Assembly: GCA_019671135.1 (NCBI GenBank)
Contig: JAHRHY010000005.1
Location: 1,798,001-1,862,000 of the forward strand
DNA from: Linnemannia hyalina
Lineage: Eukaryota > Mortierellomycota > Mortierellomycetes > Mortierellales > Mortierellaceae
DNA: 64,000 bases
Reading direction: 5' to 3'
Positions within the stretch are counted from its first letter, which is position 1. The number at the start of each line of letters is the position of its first letter. The notes beneath the pieces are model-generated. The model had not been told where the DNA came from and did no database searches. It was given only the letters and a program-made list of their open reading frames with translations. Of the stretch, positions 31,835-42,687 are shown piece after piece. Position numbers and translations under genes: made by a program.

Positions 31835-32732
31835 ATGGTTGCCGGGTGGTGTATCTGCTGAGTGGTGTGTCGAAAGAAGAAGAGGCTCGACAAAAAAGTA
31901 TGTTTACTGAACGAAAACGCGAGACAAAAACAAATGGGCAATTGGGTGAAAGCTGAAAGTGGTGAGAAGGAGAGACAAGAAGGTGAGTTGTTGGGTGTCA
32001 AGAAGTGTGAATGATAATGAATGAGAGTGAATGAGTGTGAATGAGTGTGAGCGAGTAAGTGGAATGAGTGAGTGACAAAGAGCTTGAAAGGAAAAAGTGT
32101 TATGTATATGAGGAATTAAGAGAGAAGAAAGAGGAATATGAGTGGATGGGATGAGAGAGGAAGAAGAGAAGGATCTGATCCACGCTGACAAGGAAAGGCA
32201 CTATCCATGGGGACGAGGGTCCATTGGGGGAAGTGTGGATAGAAAAGAAGATCGCGCGATATAAGAGACATTGTTACATCTCGGTCAGATATGGAATCAC
32301 TGTCATCATCCTACTCCACTGCAGGCATGCTACTATGGGCATGTTATGCCAATATGAAAAAAGGGTTCCAGGATTGTACAAGATATTGGCCCCCTTCCTT
32401 TTCATTTTTGTAGATGGCGAACCAGGTTGCCGTCTCTTGTTTACCTAGTGCCATTTCATTGCGCACTGGATATGCGCCATTTCTTATCCCTTTGAGTAAA
32501 CAGTCGAACTTCCATTCCAATGCACCTTTTCACTTTCTTTTCGCTCTCACCCACTTGTTTGTCTCCCTCCCCTGAAAGGGTCGCCCGTCGCCACGTGGGG
32601 CTGGTGTGGACACAGCGTGGACTCAGCGTGGACTCAGGGCCACCGCCACGACGCGAACTGATTGGCTCGCGGCAGAATAAGCACCACTGAGCTGGTTCCT
32701 GGCATTGTTTGTTTTGAGCAATCGACAAAACG

Positions 32733-32763
<31 letters not shown>

Positions 32764-33598
32764 CCGTTGTGAGAAAAACAAGCGAAAACAAATAAAAAGA
32801 GGAGAGTGCGTCTTTTCTATCTTTCTTCTTTCTTTTCCTACTGTACATCCTCTCCTCCACTCTATCCCACGTCCTTATATCGGAGGATTGATTTCCCACT
32901 GTTTGTTTTTTCCTTGTTCTGGCCCTGAGTCCCGATTCCTGACCCTGCCCCCCTGTCTTCTAGTGCATACACTAAGTAACTCTCCTTGTCAAGTGGAACC
33001 CAAGTGCAGTGCGCATGCAGTGGGTTGAATCAATCCTGTCACCCGACATCCATCCCATCCATCCCCCTTTCGTCCCGAGAATACAATACCAAAAAGTGCT
33101 CGATATAAAGCGGTGAGCATTTACAAGTAGTAGAAATTTGCATTGCAAGGCAGCCAGATGGTCCTTTGTCCAACTACAACCCGTCGACTTGCTTGGTGTT
33201 CCAACCCCTATTCTTTCTCCTTCTCTCCCTCTCCAGCCAACACCCCTTTTTTCTTGGCCATAAATGGTTGCTCACACGACAAAAACTTTTGGCACTCCAC
33301 TGTTCCGATATCCTATGCCATCATAGCTGTCATCATTCCAACTGCACTCACGCGAGCAGCAACTCGTATTTTTTATTTTATTTACTTTGTTTTTCGATTT
33401 GGCCATCAAAGCAAACAAAGTATTTATCTTATTATTTTTTTGTCTCTCGTTTTTAAAACTCATTTTATCTTTCTTTCTCCACTTCCCTCCTCTTCCTCTT
33501 CCTCCCTCCTTCTTCATTCCCTCCTCTCCCCCTCTCTCACTTGCATCGATATTCCCCCCCCACCTTTACATCCATAAACACACACAGCATAGACAATC
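31835..33598. promoter_or_regulatory. 1.76-kb divergent region between the SMS-like gene and SYG1
   Basis: No gene is seen. The right third (33450-33598) is a CT-rich leader for SYG1. A run of 26 A residues sits at 32733-32758. An 11-bp unit (CAGCGTGGACT) is tandemly repeated at 32613-32634, and a CACGTGGG word lies at 32592-32599. The left part has GAGTGAATGAGTGTGAATGA-type degenerate repeats at about 32005-32070. Confidence 0.45.
32592..32599. promoter_or_regulatory. CACGTGGG word, Pho4-type site upstream of SYG1
   Basis: CACGTGGG is the high-affinity site for the yeast phosphate regulator Pho4. It lies about 1 kb upstream of the phosphate-related SYG1 gene and 0.76 kb upstream of the SMS-like gene. 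A single 8-mer is weak evidence. Confidence 0.2.
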
Positions 33599-36500
33599 AT
33601 GAAATTTGCGAAATATCTTCAGGAAGAGGTCGTGCCTGAATGGAGAAAGGCCTACATTAACTACAAGCAGGGCAAGAAACACCTCAAGGCCATCGAGCGT
33701 GTCCTCGACGAACTCGACCTCGAAGCTGCTCAGGCACTCGAGGCACATGAAGCACACGAGGCCCTCCAAGACACCCTCTCCCCTCTCCCCACATTCACCC
33801 ACCTTCCTCATCCTGGTTCTCTCCCTCCAACGACAACATCAGCAACAACAACAACAGAACCAGATTCAACAGCATCAACGCCCATCATGTCGAGGAGGCG
33901 CGGGAATGGTCGAAATTACTCCTCGATCAATTTTCTCCCTCCACTCGGCACCTCGACCACCAACACAAACACAACCAGCTCTCGTGGACCCTTGGCGGAA
34001 GAGGATGAGGATCGTTCAGCGTTGGGAGGCCGGACCTTGAGTGGAGAGGGAGATGATGGTGACGAGGAATCGGCAAGGACGGTTCGTCCAAAGAAGGAGT
34101 TTGATGGTCTGCGACAGTCGTTGGGGTCGACGGCCTTCCAGTTTGGCCAAACGGCCCGATCTCAGAGCTCACAGCTACTGAAGAATCTATCCAGGCGGTT
34201 TACCATTATCGGCACCTCCGAGATTCCAGTTCGTGTCCGATCCATTCAGAGTACGTACTGTACAGCTTTTCTTCTTCTACGTTCGTCCTTTTCTTGATCG
34301 TTTACTACTGCAATCTTTTTTTCTGTTGGTGCTCGCCCTGTTTTATTGTTGTTCCTGTTTGGAGATGGTTTGTTTGTTTATTTGTGTGTATGGATGCACA
34401 AGCCCATGCATAGTCCTCTTTCGTTTTTACTCGTGTGATCAAAAACAGCGCACCATTTTTTTCTGAGTTGGGCGGAGTGTAGTATGGTGTAATCATCTTC
34501 TGTTTCCTAACCTTATGGCGATGTACTAAAACCCAATGCATGCACATCTCTTTTTCTCTCTCCCTCGGTTTTATGCTCTTCTTCCTGAAGTTGATGACAA
34601 CTCAATAGATAGCATCCTTGACCAGCTCCTTCCTGAAGAACAGATCTTCTTCAAGTTCCTCGACTCGCAGCTCGAACTCGTCAACTGCTTCTATCAAGGT
34701 ATTGAATAGGCACGATCAATGCGGTTACGGTTTTTTTGTCGATCATTCAACCTCCCCCCTCCAAACTCCACTACAAAATGCAACAGAATAGAGATCATGC
34801 CCTATCCAGAGATGCAGCGACAATATTTTTTCATCCCTCCTCTACCGTCACTTTCCTTTTTTTTCCCTCCCTCACACTCCCACTCCTTGCTGATTCCAAA
34901 TTGCTGATTCCTCAACCCTTCTTCTTCTTCTTCTTCTTCTTCTTCTTCTGAATAACTGTAGAAAAGGAGCTCGAGGCAGTAACAAAGCTCAAGGTCATCC
35001 AACAACAGCTCTTTGTCGCCAGTCAATGGAAGCGCCGCTATGACGACCACATGGTAAAGGGATTATCCGTCTCGGCCAAGGAATACTCCTCTCTTGTCCG
35101 CTCTGTCCTTTGCTAGCTGTCTCATCATTGCCCCTCCAATTTCTCTTATATTTCACTTTTACTAGGCAAGAGCAAAGGCGGAACATGGATGGTACGCGGC
35201 CGAATGGTCGCGTGTCAGGAAGGGGTTCGACAACCTCATCAGGGTCGACACTGCTGTCACAGAGGACGTGACCCTGGGCTCTAAAAGGTCGGGCCTAACA
35301 CCCGTCGGTACCTTCAACGGAGGACAAGGTGGAAAATTGGATTCTGAGCGTATTCTCCATCATCGCGGTCTGGGAAGTACTGTCGACAACCGATTCGGGA
35401 TTAATCGCAAGGCCGGCCTGGATGCCCATGCATTGGCGTATCAGGAAGAACTCGAGCTCCAGGAAGAGGAGGACCGGCGGCAATACTTGAATCACAAGGT
35501 GGCACGGACCAGGATCAAGGCTGCGCTGTATGAGTTCTACCGGAGTCTGGAGATGATCAAGAACTACAAGGTCCTCAACCACACTGGATTCGCCAAGATC
35601 TTGAAAAAGTTTGACAAGACTGCTGGCTGGAAGGGGTCCAAGCCCTACATCAACTCGCGACTGAAGCCGGCCTACTTCATGACCTCGGGCGTGATCGAGG
35701 ATCTCATCAAGGAGACAGAGGATTTGTTTATTGAGACCTTTGAGAAGGGCCATCGACGACGGGGTATGGCCAAACTTAGGATACCCGACTCCAAGAATCA
35801 AGTAAGGGCTCATGCCTCGTATATTTGTTTTTTTCCAGAACACAGTGATAATGGCTCAACATGAGAAACTCATGATGTCTTTTGTGTTTTTCCTTGTCGG
35901 TAAAACTCATAGACGCATCATTTTACAACAACAAGAATCGGGATGTACATGGGACTGGCGGCACCATTGATGTTTCAGGCACTCCAGGCTGCGTTCTCGA
36001 GCGAGACTCCCACCGAAGTTCCCTACTGGGATGGTTTACTGCTTGTGTATGGAGGACTCTTTCTCACGTTCCTCTTTGCATGCCTGTTTGGCATCAACAT
36101 GTATGTTTGGGCCAAGGCGAGGATCAACTACAAGTTCATCTTTGAGTTTGACCCAAGAGACAACCTCGACTATCATGAATACTTTGAGGTGAGTGAATAC
36201 AAAAAAAACAGGCAGCTTTCAGATGCGGATCAAACTCAGGAAGCTGTACTCATTCCTGTATCACTCTCTGCCTTTCACTTTTGCTGCGTAGCTACCGATC
36301 CTACTGATTCTGTTGTTGACGCTGGCGGTTTACCTCGACTTTGAATCCAAGCTCACGCAGCATGTGGCGACAGCATACTGGCCTCTTATCCTTATGTCGA
36401 TCACAACGGCAATCATTTTCTGTCCTCTCCCGATCGCCCATTTCACGGCACGTCGCTGGTTCATCTCGAGTATCGGACGTATTCTTGCGAGTGGCTACTA

Positions 36501-38557
36501 TCGAGTCGAGTTTAGAGATTTCTTCTTGGCGGATGAAATGAACTCGCTCTCGTACTCGATTGAGCAGTTCGAGTTTGCTATGTGCGCCTATTCTGAGGAA
36601 TGGGAGGACCTTGGTACGTCCCCATAACATCTTTCATTTCCTCTTTCTTATGAATAATTGTTTTGCGCATGATGTACTCGTGCTAACCTTTTGACTTGTG
36701 TACTTTTGCCAAACAACTCAATATAGCCAACCAATGCTCGACAAGCCACATGTGGATAACACCATTTCTGACAGCCCTACCAGCCTGGTTCCGCTTCCTC
36801 CAATGCCTCCGCCGATACCGCGACACGCTCGAATGGTTCCCCCACCTGGTCAACGCCGGGAAATACTCTGCCAGTCTCATCAACCTTTTTGTCTACTTTT
36901 CCTTCCGACACTATGGCGGCGCTCAACTGAAAACCGCCTGGATCTTTGTCTCGACCGTCACCAGCTTCTATACCTTTGCTTGGGATATTTATATGGATTG
37001 GGGGTTGTTCCGGTTTGGCAAGAATGGCGGGGGTGCGAATGGACATCCGTTCCTGAGACAGGAGTTGGTTTATTCGAGGACCTGGGTTTATTATATGGCG
37101 ATTATTTTGGACTTTGTGGGGCGGTTTTCGTGGACAGTGAGGCTGATCCCAATGAATGTCAATGTCATGGTTCTTTCATTTGCTTTGGCATTTCTGGAGG
37201 TTCTCAGGTACGTTGTCTTCATCGGGGGTTTTTTTGTTCGTTGTTGACATTTGTAAATACGCCTCAGTGCTAACAGCAGTTTTTTTCCTTATCGTGTGTT
37301 GATGAATGTAATAGGCGGTGGCAGTGGAACTTTTTCCGTCTAGAGAACGAGCACCTGAACAATTGTGGTCAATTCCGCGCAATCAAGGATATCCCCCTCC
37401 CATTCCACATCCGCGTCCAGGGCGAATCCGACGAGGAGGAGGAGGAGGAGGACGAAGACGATAACAGCGATCATAACAGAAGTAGCAACCAACAATACCC
37501 ACATGAGGACCCGGATTTTGTTGTCCACCAGGAGGGAGTCTTCCACCTCCACGACGACGATCAAGAGCTGGAAGATCTCGATCAGGATGGTCATTTTGCG
37601 GATCGGGACTCGATCATCCCACAGATGTCTATGGCTTCTTCCCCGCGCCGGTCAGGGTTTGGGGCTGGTGGCGGTGGAGGAGGAGGTCTGGTCCGATCGT
37701 CGAGCTCGCAGAGCAGTTTCTTTGGCGCGTTCAGTAACGGCAGCCATGCCCATGGGTTGTCGAACCTGGGATCCAGTGTTGGTGCTGGAATTGGTACCGG
37801 CGGCAGTGGTGGTGGTGGTGCTGGTGCAGGAGAAGGTGGAGTAGCAGGACAAAACCGTGAGGCCAGCAAGAGTCGAACCTCGATCCATTCAGCAACCTCG
37901 CTTCCTCAACCCCGACAACCCTACGGCGGCATGGCCCAACGATCCTTCAGTCACAGCAGTACGACCCAAGGCATCGCCGGCGGAGGAGGTGGAGATATGA
38001 CATCCTTGAAAACGAAACAGAGTATGTCTTCCTTGAGGACGAAACGGAGCAGGGCCAGCCTCCGCGACTCTGTGAAGGCGGGAACGGCAGCCAGCAACAC
38101 GAGTCTCCATCATCCGTTCAGTACTTCGCGCAGCAACTCGTTCGTCGACACTGCAGTCGCCGAAGCCGGATTCACGGGTTCCCAACGAGAGATCTTGGAG
38201 TCAGAGACGGCCAGCAGCAAAAAGTTTTATGACCGCCGCGATTTCGATTCCAAGATCATCGAGGTTGAAAGGAGTAGTGACCTTTGGAGGCGACAACCAC
38301 GCGCTCCAAAAGAGAGGGCTATGACTGGTGGGGCGACTTCTTTGCATGGATTGCAGGCTCTAAGCGCTGATAGTGTCTTAGGTGGAGGTGGAGGAGGAGG
38401 GTTGGATGAGAGGATTATGGACTCGGAGAGACGGGCGAGGTCGCAGGTGGTGGTTCCGAGACGCAAGATGAGTATGGGAACGAGGATGCGGAATAGTATC
38501 TTTGGGCGGGGGCTGAGTAGTGATTCTGACGATGATGAGGAAGCTGATACCGAGTAG
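33599..38557 (+). CDS. SYG1: SYG1/XPR1-family SPX-EXS membrane protein
   Basis: Eight exons: 33599-34250, 34591-34698, 34962-35053, 35166-35801, 35913-36188, 36292-36613, 36727-37207 and 37315-38557; 1269 residues. The SPX domain starts at [19 protein letters not shown] with the inositol-pyrophosphate-binding lysines of helix 1-2 (YKQGKKHLK). It resumes after an insert of about 150 low-complexity residues with [20 protein letters not shown] and ends with [15 protein letters not shown]. The membrane part begins [15 protein letters not shown] and is followed by the EXS domain ([46 protein letters not shown]). XPR1/SYG1 proteins export phosphate and sense inositol pyrophosphates through SPX. The C-terminal 350 residues are acidic, then Gly/Ser-rich, and probably disordered. 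A TTC repeat (34919-34949) serves as the pyrimidine tract of intron 2. Confidence 0.94.
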
Positions 38558-38721
38558 GGGTTTTTAGATGACCTTTGATGATAATGATATTCAATTTTTT
38601 TTATTTTCAGAACTTAATGATATTAAACGATTCACCAACCTTACTCCGTCCTTCAAAAATGATGACCACTAAGTAACAAGCCTTGTCCATTGAACAGATA
38701 CAGTCGTCCTCAAAGACGGTG

Positions 38722-41227
38722 TTACGCGAATAATGACCCAGCGGCGACCCATTGAGCAGAAGACCGAGCGAGCGGCAGGACCAACCCAAAGAACAGACAG
38801 ACCAACGACAGCACCAAGATCTGACCCCGGGTGTACTGCCACAGTAGCATGATCTTCGATTGTGTCTGCAGGGCTTGCGCTTCTGACAGCCCCAGCTTCT
38901 CCAGAACATTCCTCCCAACCATCGCCGCTGTTTCTGTAGACGATGATGACGATGATGGCGGTGTGGACATAGGCGGTAATGTTGTTCCGGGCGACGACAA
39001 CGATGACGACGACAACGGCGACTTGTTTTCGTTGGAGTAGTAGGTGGATGATTCCATACTGACGGGCTCTTCAACAATAGTCGTCGTGATGAGATTAGGG
39101 CTACTCTGAAAATTCGAAGAGCTCAACGAGATCGAGTTCCGTTTCGACGATCGACCACTGCTACTCCCATGCCCACTCTCCGAGGCTGTAGGACTGGCTG
39201 GGAAGTAATAATCCATCGAACCCCTTGGCGTACTAATGGGTGTAAACAGCGTCGGATAAATCCCCGGAGACGTGGACGCAGCCGAAGACGTGCTAGTCGT
39301 AGAACTATTTGATAGCCGACGTCCAACACCACCGATCGACACGACGGTCGGGCGCATGGATTCAGAGTATTGCCAGCGTTCAAAGACCTGTTGACGGGAC
39401 CGTTGTGGTGGCATACGGGAGAGGTCGATGGCTTGAAGAGGTGGGGAGATGGTGGTGGTGGTCGAGGAGGATGTGGCAGAGGAAGAGGAGAGAGATCCAG
39501 CGTCGTCTTCGGGATCTCGTATTGAGAGTGGCGAGACGGAGACGCAGGGGATGTAGCATTCTATGAACCTTTTTGGATCCAGCGACTTCCACTATATGAT
39601 GGATCAGAGTGCGAGATGTTGTTACGATGAGAGATACGCAGGAGAAACGACGGTTAGGATGAGGACTGTGCGTAGAGAGGGAAGACAAACTTACGCTGCG
39701 AGAATTTATCAACTGGGCTTCCTCATTGTCTTTCAGGACAATGGTCTGAAGCAAGAATCTGTCTTGTGGGCTGATCCAATTGTCACAGCGAACTATTTGT
39801 CCGAGCGAACAACAGCATTAAGAAACAAGAAGGATTTGCAACATGTGAGAGAGATGGACGAGATCGATCTGCACGCAACACGTTTTTTCCTTCCTGTCAA
39901 TCATGCCTCGCCTGGCATATATGCCTGCAAGTATGTGTAAAAAAGCCGTTTCTTTACCAAAGATTTTGACGGATTCATCTGGGGCCAATACACCTAGCAC
40001 GGGCTTGACAGAGTACTTCATGGGCGCATTCGTCTTGAACTTGTATCCCACTGGCGATGACGACAGGTTCTTGAGTTTGACCTTTGAGACCTGACCTGGC
40101 GAGACCCTCGACGCTATTTCGGTGGGTGGCAAATGAGTCGAAAGTTAGAAAAGAGTAAAAAAGTTAGTAGTGAATGAAATGGACGCGTCCATGACATATA
40201 AGGACATTTTGTGGCCAATCAGAGTCCTCGATTGTGCCCTGCTGCATCGTTCTTGGTTATGCTCAATTCCGAGTTGACCCTACCAATGGCCTCCTAGAGC
40301 CAACGGCTCAAATACCCTCTTTTTCATGCTATTTCAAGTCGTACACCCAACTCAGTCAGCCAGCCAAGATGGAGCTTTCCACCTTGTGCATTGCTAGCTT
40401 CTGTGTGTTTATTCATCCCCTTATCAAACAATGAGCAGAGGGCCATATTACTCACTGATTGTCAACCCTCCTCGTCTTTGTCTGTCATCGAATTCGACAC
40501 CTGCTGTTCAGCAAGCGATAAGAGCGGCCATGTCCACCATCCATACTGTACTCACTCACAAAAGAAAAAAATATGCTTGGACCAATCTGTGTTCCGTATC
40601 CAATGCGCGTGCAAAAAAGACCAATACCACAATCCACTTTCAGTTGGCGCAACCTTTTTTTCCCCTTTGTTGGAGCCAACCAACCGTGCACGATGTTATT
40701 ATTTTTGTGTTCTTCCACTGAAATTGTTGGTTGGTTGGGTGCACAAGTTCACTGCCCACTGTAGGGTCATCCACTCATCTTTCCTTTTTCTCTTCTCAAC
40801 CACAACCACTCCCTTCCTCCGTTTGAAAATCCAGCATGACCAGCAAAAGACGTGGTGCTTAGAATATGACGAGAGTGAATAAGGGTACTGCGGTATTGAC
40901 GAGAGGAAAAGAGAAAAGGGGGAAAGAGAAAAGGGGGAAAGAGAAAGTCGAGGTGATTCGGGAGAAGTAGCGGGTGCTGGAATAAATGTTCGAGCCCTGT
41001 TTTATGTTTTGTGAAGAACCAAGCTAGAAGTTGCCGTTGTTTTCTGCTTCGATTAAGTCAAGAGCAAGCTCTTGGTGACGAAAGAGTGCTCCTTGTTTTG
41101 CCGACAAAAATAAGGATGTACCTGTGAAGTGGAACTGTTGAGGCGATATCCGGAGGACTTCGTTGGAAGGGGAAGAGACGCCTCCTTGTTGTGAGTCTGG
41201 TTGTTGTTGCAGTGAGGCTGTTGACAT
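38722..41227 (-). CDS. VAP/SCS2-family ER tail-anchored MSP-domain protein
   Basis: Four exons on the minus strand: 41122-41227, 39958-40113, 39695-39792 and 38722-39591; 409 residues. The MSP domain spans about residues 22-125: RISPQQFHFT joins across a 1-kb intron to SRVSPGQVSKVKLKN. The FFAT-binding face SPVGYKFKTNAPMKYSVKP follows, with the conserved K-T-x-A-P order, then VRCDNWISPQDRFLLQTIVL. A long Ser/Thr-rich linker leads to a C-terminal hydrophobic anchor (ILVLSLVCLFFGLVLPLA). VAP proteins sit in the ER and tether lipid-transfer proteins carrying FFAT motifs at contact sites. The ORF starting at 40132 reads into intron 1 and lacks an ATG. The true start is the first exon at 41227. 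Confidence 0.9.
40114..41121 (-). other. unusually long (1008-bp) first intron of the VAP gene
   Basis: The donor is GTACAT after 41122 and the acceptor AATAG ends at 40114. Most introns in this window are 60-250 bp. It holds no convincing ORF. A 15-bp purine unit (GAGAAAAGGGGGAAA) is tandemly repeated at 40911-40946. It may house an alternative promoter or start. Confidence 0.5.
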
Positions 41228-42039
41228 TGTGATATAAAGTAAAGTTGAGGGTTGAGTTGGGGAGAGAGTGAAGAGTGGAGAGTGGAGAGTGGAGAAGGTA
41301 ACGAAGGGGAGTAGTAACGGCGGTAGAAGGGAAGGTTGAGAAAGTACAGTTGAACAGTCGAAGTAAGAAACCGTGAGAAGAGAAAAAAAAGTTCAGATTG
41401 GCCGCCCTTTTTATTTCTGCTGTCTTTTTGTGATCACTTGTTCCGAACAGGCAGAAGCGCATTTGAGAGAAGCTTGCTTCCAACTGGTAGCCAGCTTTCC
41501 TAGCCAGTCCTTGTTGCGCATGCATGAATGTGGTCCATCCACCTTTTGCTTTGAAGTTTGAACCTTTCTTCAATAAGAATCGGACCTCGAATTGGCTCCA
41601 GGAAACCTACTCCGGGTGCGCCACCAAAGTGACCGACCAAGCGCCTCGCAGAACATGCGACCCGATTATTTCTAACAGTAATCGTCCCTGCCGCCACAAC
41701 AAACAATAAAACTATGCGACAAATTTTTTTCATCTCTTTTTTCTTTAACCCTCTCCTTCATAATCACCTCCGTCTTGCTCATCCATCAGAGTCGCGAGTT
41801 AAACGATCGGAGAAAGACACAATCAGCCTGCAATCCATCCTTCCACAAAAACGCACCTCCTTCTTTTCACTCTTTCCTTCCACATATACCCTCTTCTCAC
41901 AAAGGTCATCTTCTTATTACTTGTTTACTCACGTTTACTCGAAACGGAAGAAAGACTTTTGCCGAGAAGGAGGTATGGAAGGATAGAGAAGGATTGTTGG
42001 AGCGTGTTATTATTGTGGTCTGGAAAGGATCCAGGTATG
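41228..42039. promoter_or_regulatory. VAP upstream region
   Basis: Upstream of the minus-strand VAP gene there is a (GAGAGTG)n-like purine repeat at about 41270-41300, then mixed sequence with a CT-rich plus-strand tract at 41720-41920. That tract looks like a leader for a plus-strand transcript. No recognised gene. Confidence 0.35.
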
Positions 42040-42687
42040 CCATCGCTGCAGATCACCCTGGAACCCCTTGTTGGGTCGGGACTCTGGGGACTTTTAACCA
42101 TGGCCCCGGATCAGCCCATTACCTTTGGCGATTTGAGTGAGCGGCACATCTCATTTTTTATTTTTATTTTTTATATTAATTCAAGAACAATAATCGAATA
42201 TCAGTGCATGCAAGTCGAGGATGTCATGAAGAGGTGTGGATTGGATGAGCAACGATCATCACGAAGCAAGAAGAGGATGGATGAGAAGAGGGATATAGAG
42301 CTGCGAGAGGAGATTCATATCATAGATGAGTTGTCAAGATCAAAGAGAAAAACGATGGATGGAAGATCGATTGAACTGTACGAGGAGATACATATCATGA
42401 AAAAAGAAGGCGGTCGAAGGGTATCGTCAACAGCAAAACGATCAGAAAAGGACCAGTTGGTCGTTGGTGGAGTAAAGAAGAGGTTTATGGTACTAATAGT
42501 CGGCCGCTTCGGGTGCCCAGAGCTTGAATGTTCTATCAAACCCACTGGAGCCAATGTAGCGACCATCGTTGGAGATATCGACGCCAGTGACCTTGCCCGT
42601 ATGTCCCACCAAACTCTTCTGAAGCTTCCAGTCATCGGCACTCCAGATCTTGATCGTGCCGTCGAAACTGCCACTTCCGAGGTATAG
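42040..42687 (+). CDS. uncertain ORF, antisense overlap with PRP4 3' end
   Basis: 216 codons from ATG 42040, preceded by a CT-rich leader-like stretch. The start [20 protein letters not shown] looks protein-like. The middle is charged and carries an internal duplication ([12 protein letters not shown] and [12 protein letters not shown]). The last 195 bp are antisense to the WD40 region of PRP4, where openness may be a shadow. A GTGAGC donor inside the sense stretch at about 42136 could mean a spliced form. Family not recognised; it may be noncoding. Confidence 0.2.
   Translation, partial: PSLQITLEPLVGSGLWGLLTMAPDQPITFGDLSERHISFFIFIFYINSRTIIEYQCMQVEDVMKRCGLDEQRSSRSKKRMDEKRDIELREEIHIIDELSRSKRKTMDGRSIELYEEIHIMKKEGGRRVSSTAKRSEKDQLVVGGVKKRFMVLIVGRFGCPELECSIKPTGANVATIVGDIDASDLARMSHQTLLKLPVIGTPDLDRAVETATSEV

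Noticed and set aside
39380..39754. Minus-strand ORF starting at a CTT/ATG near 39754 inside VAP
   Set aside because: It reads VAP exon 3 correctly but runs into intron 3; the true continuation uses the splice at 39695 to 39591.
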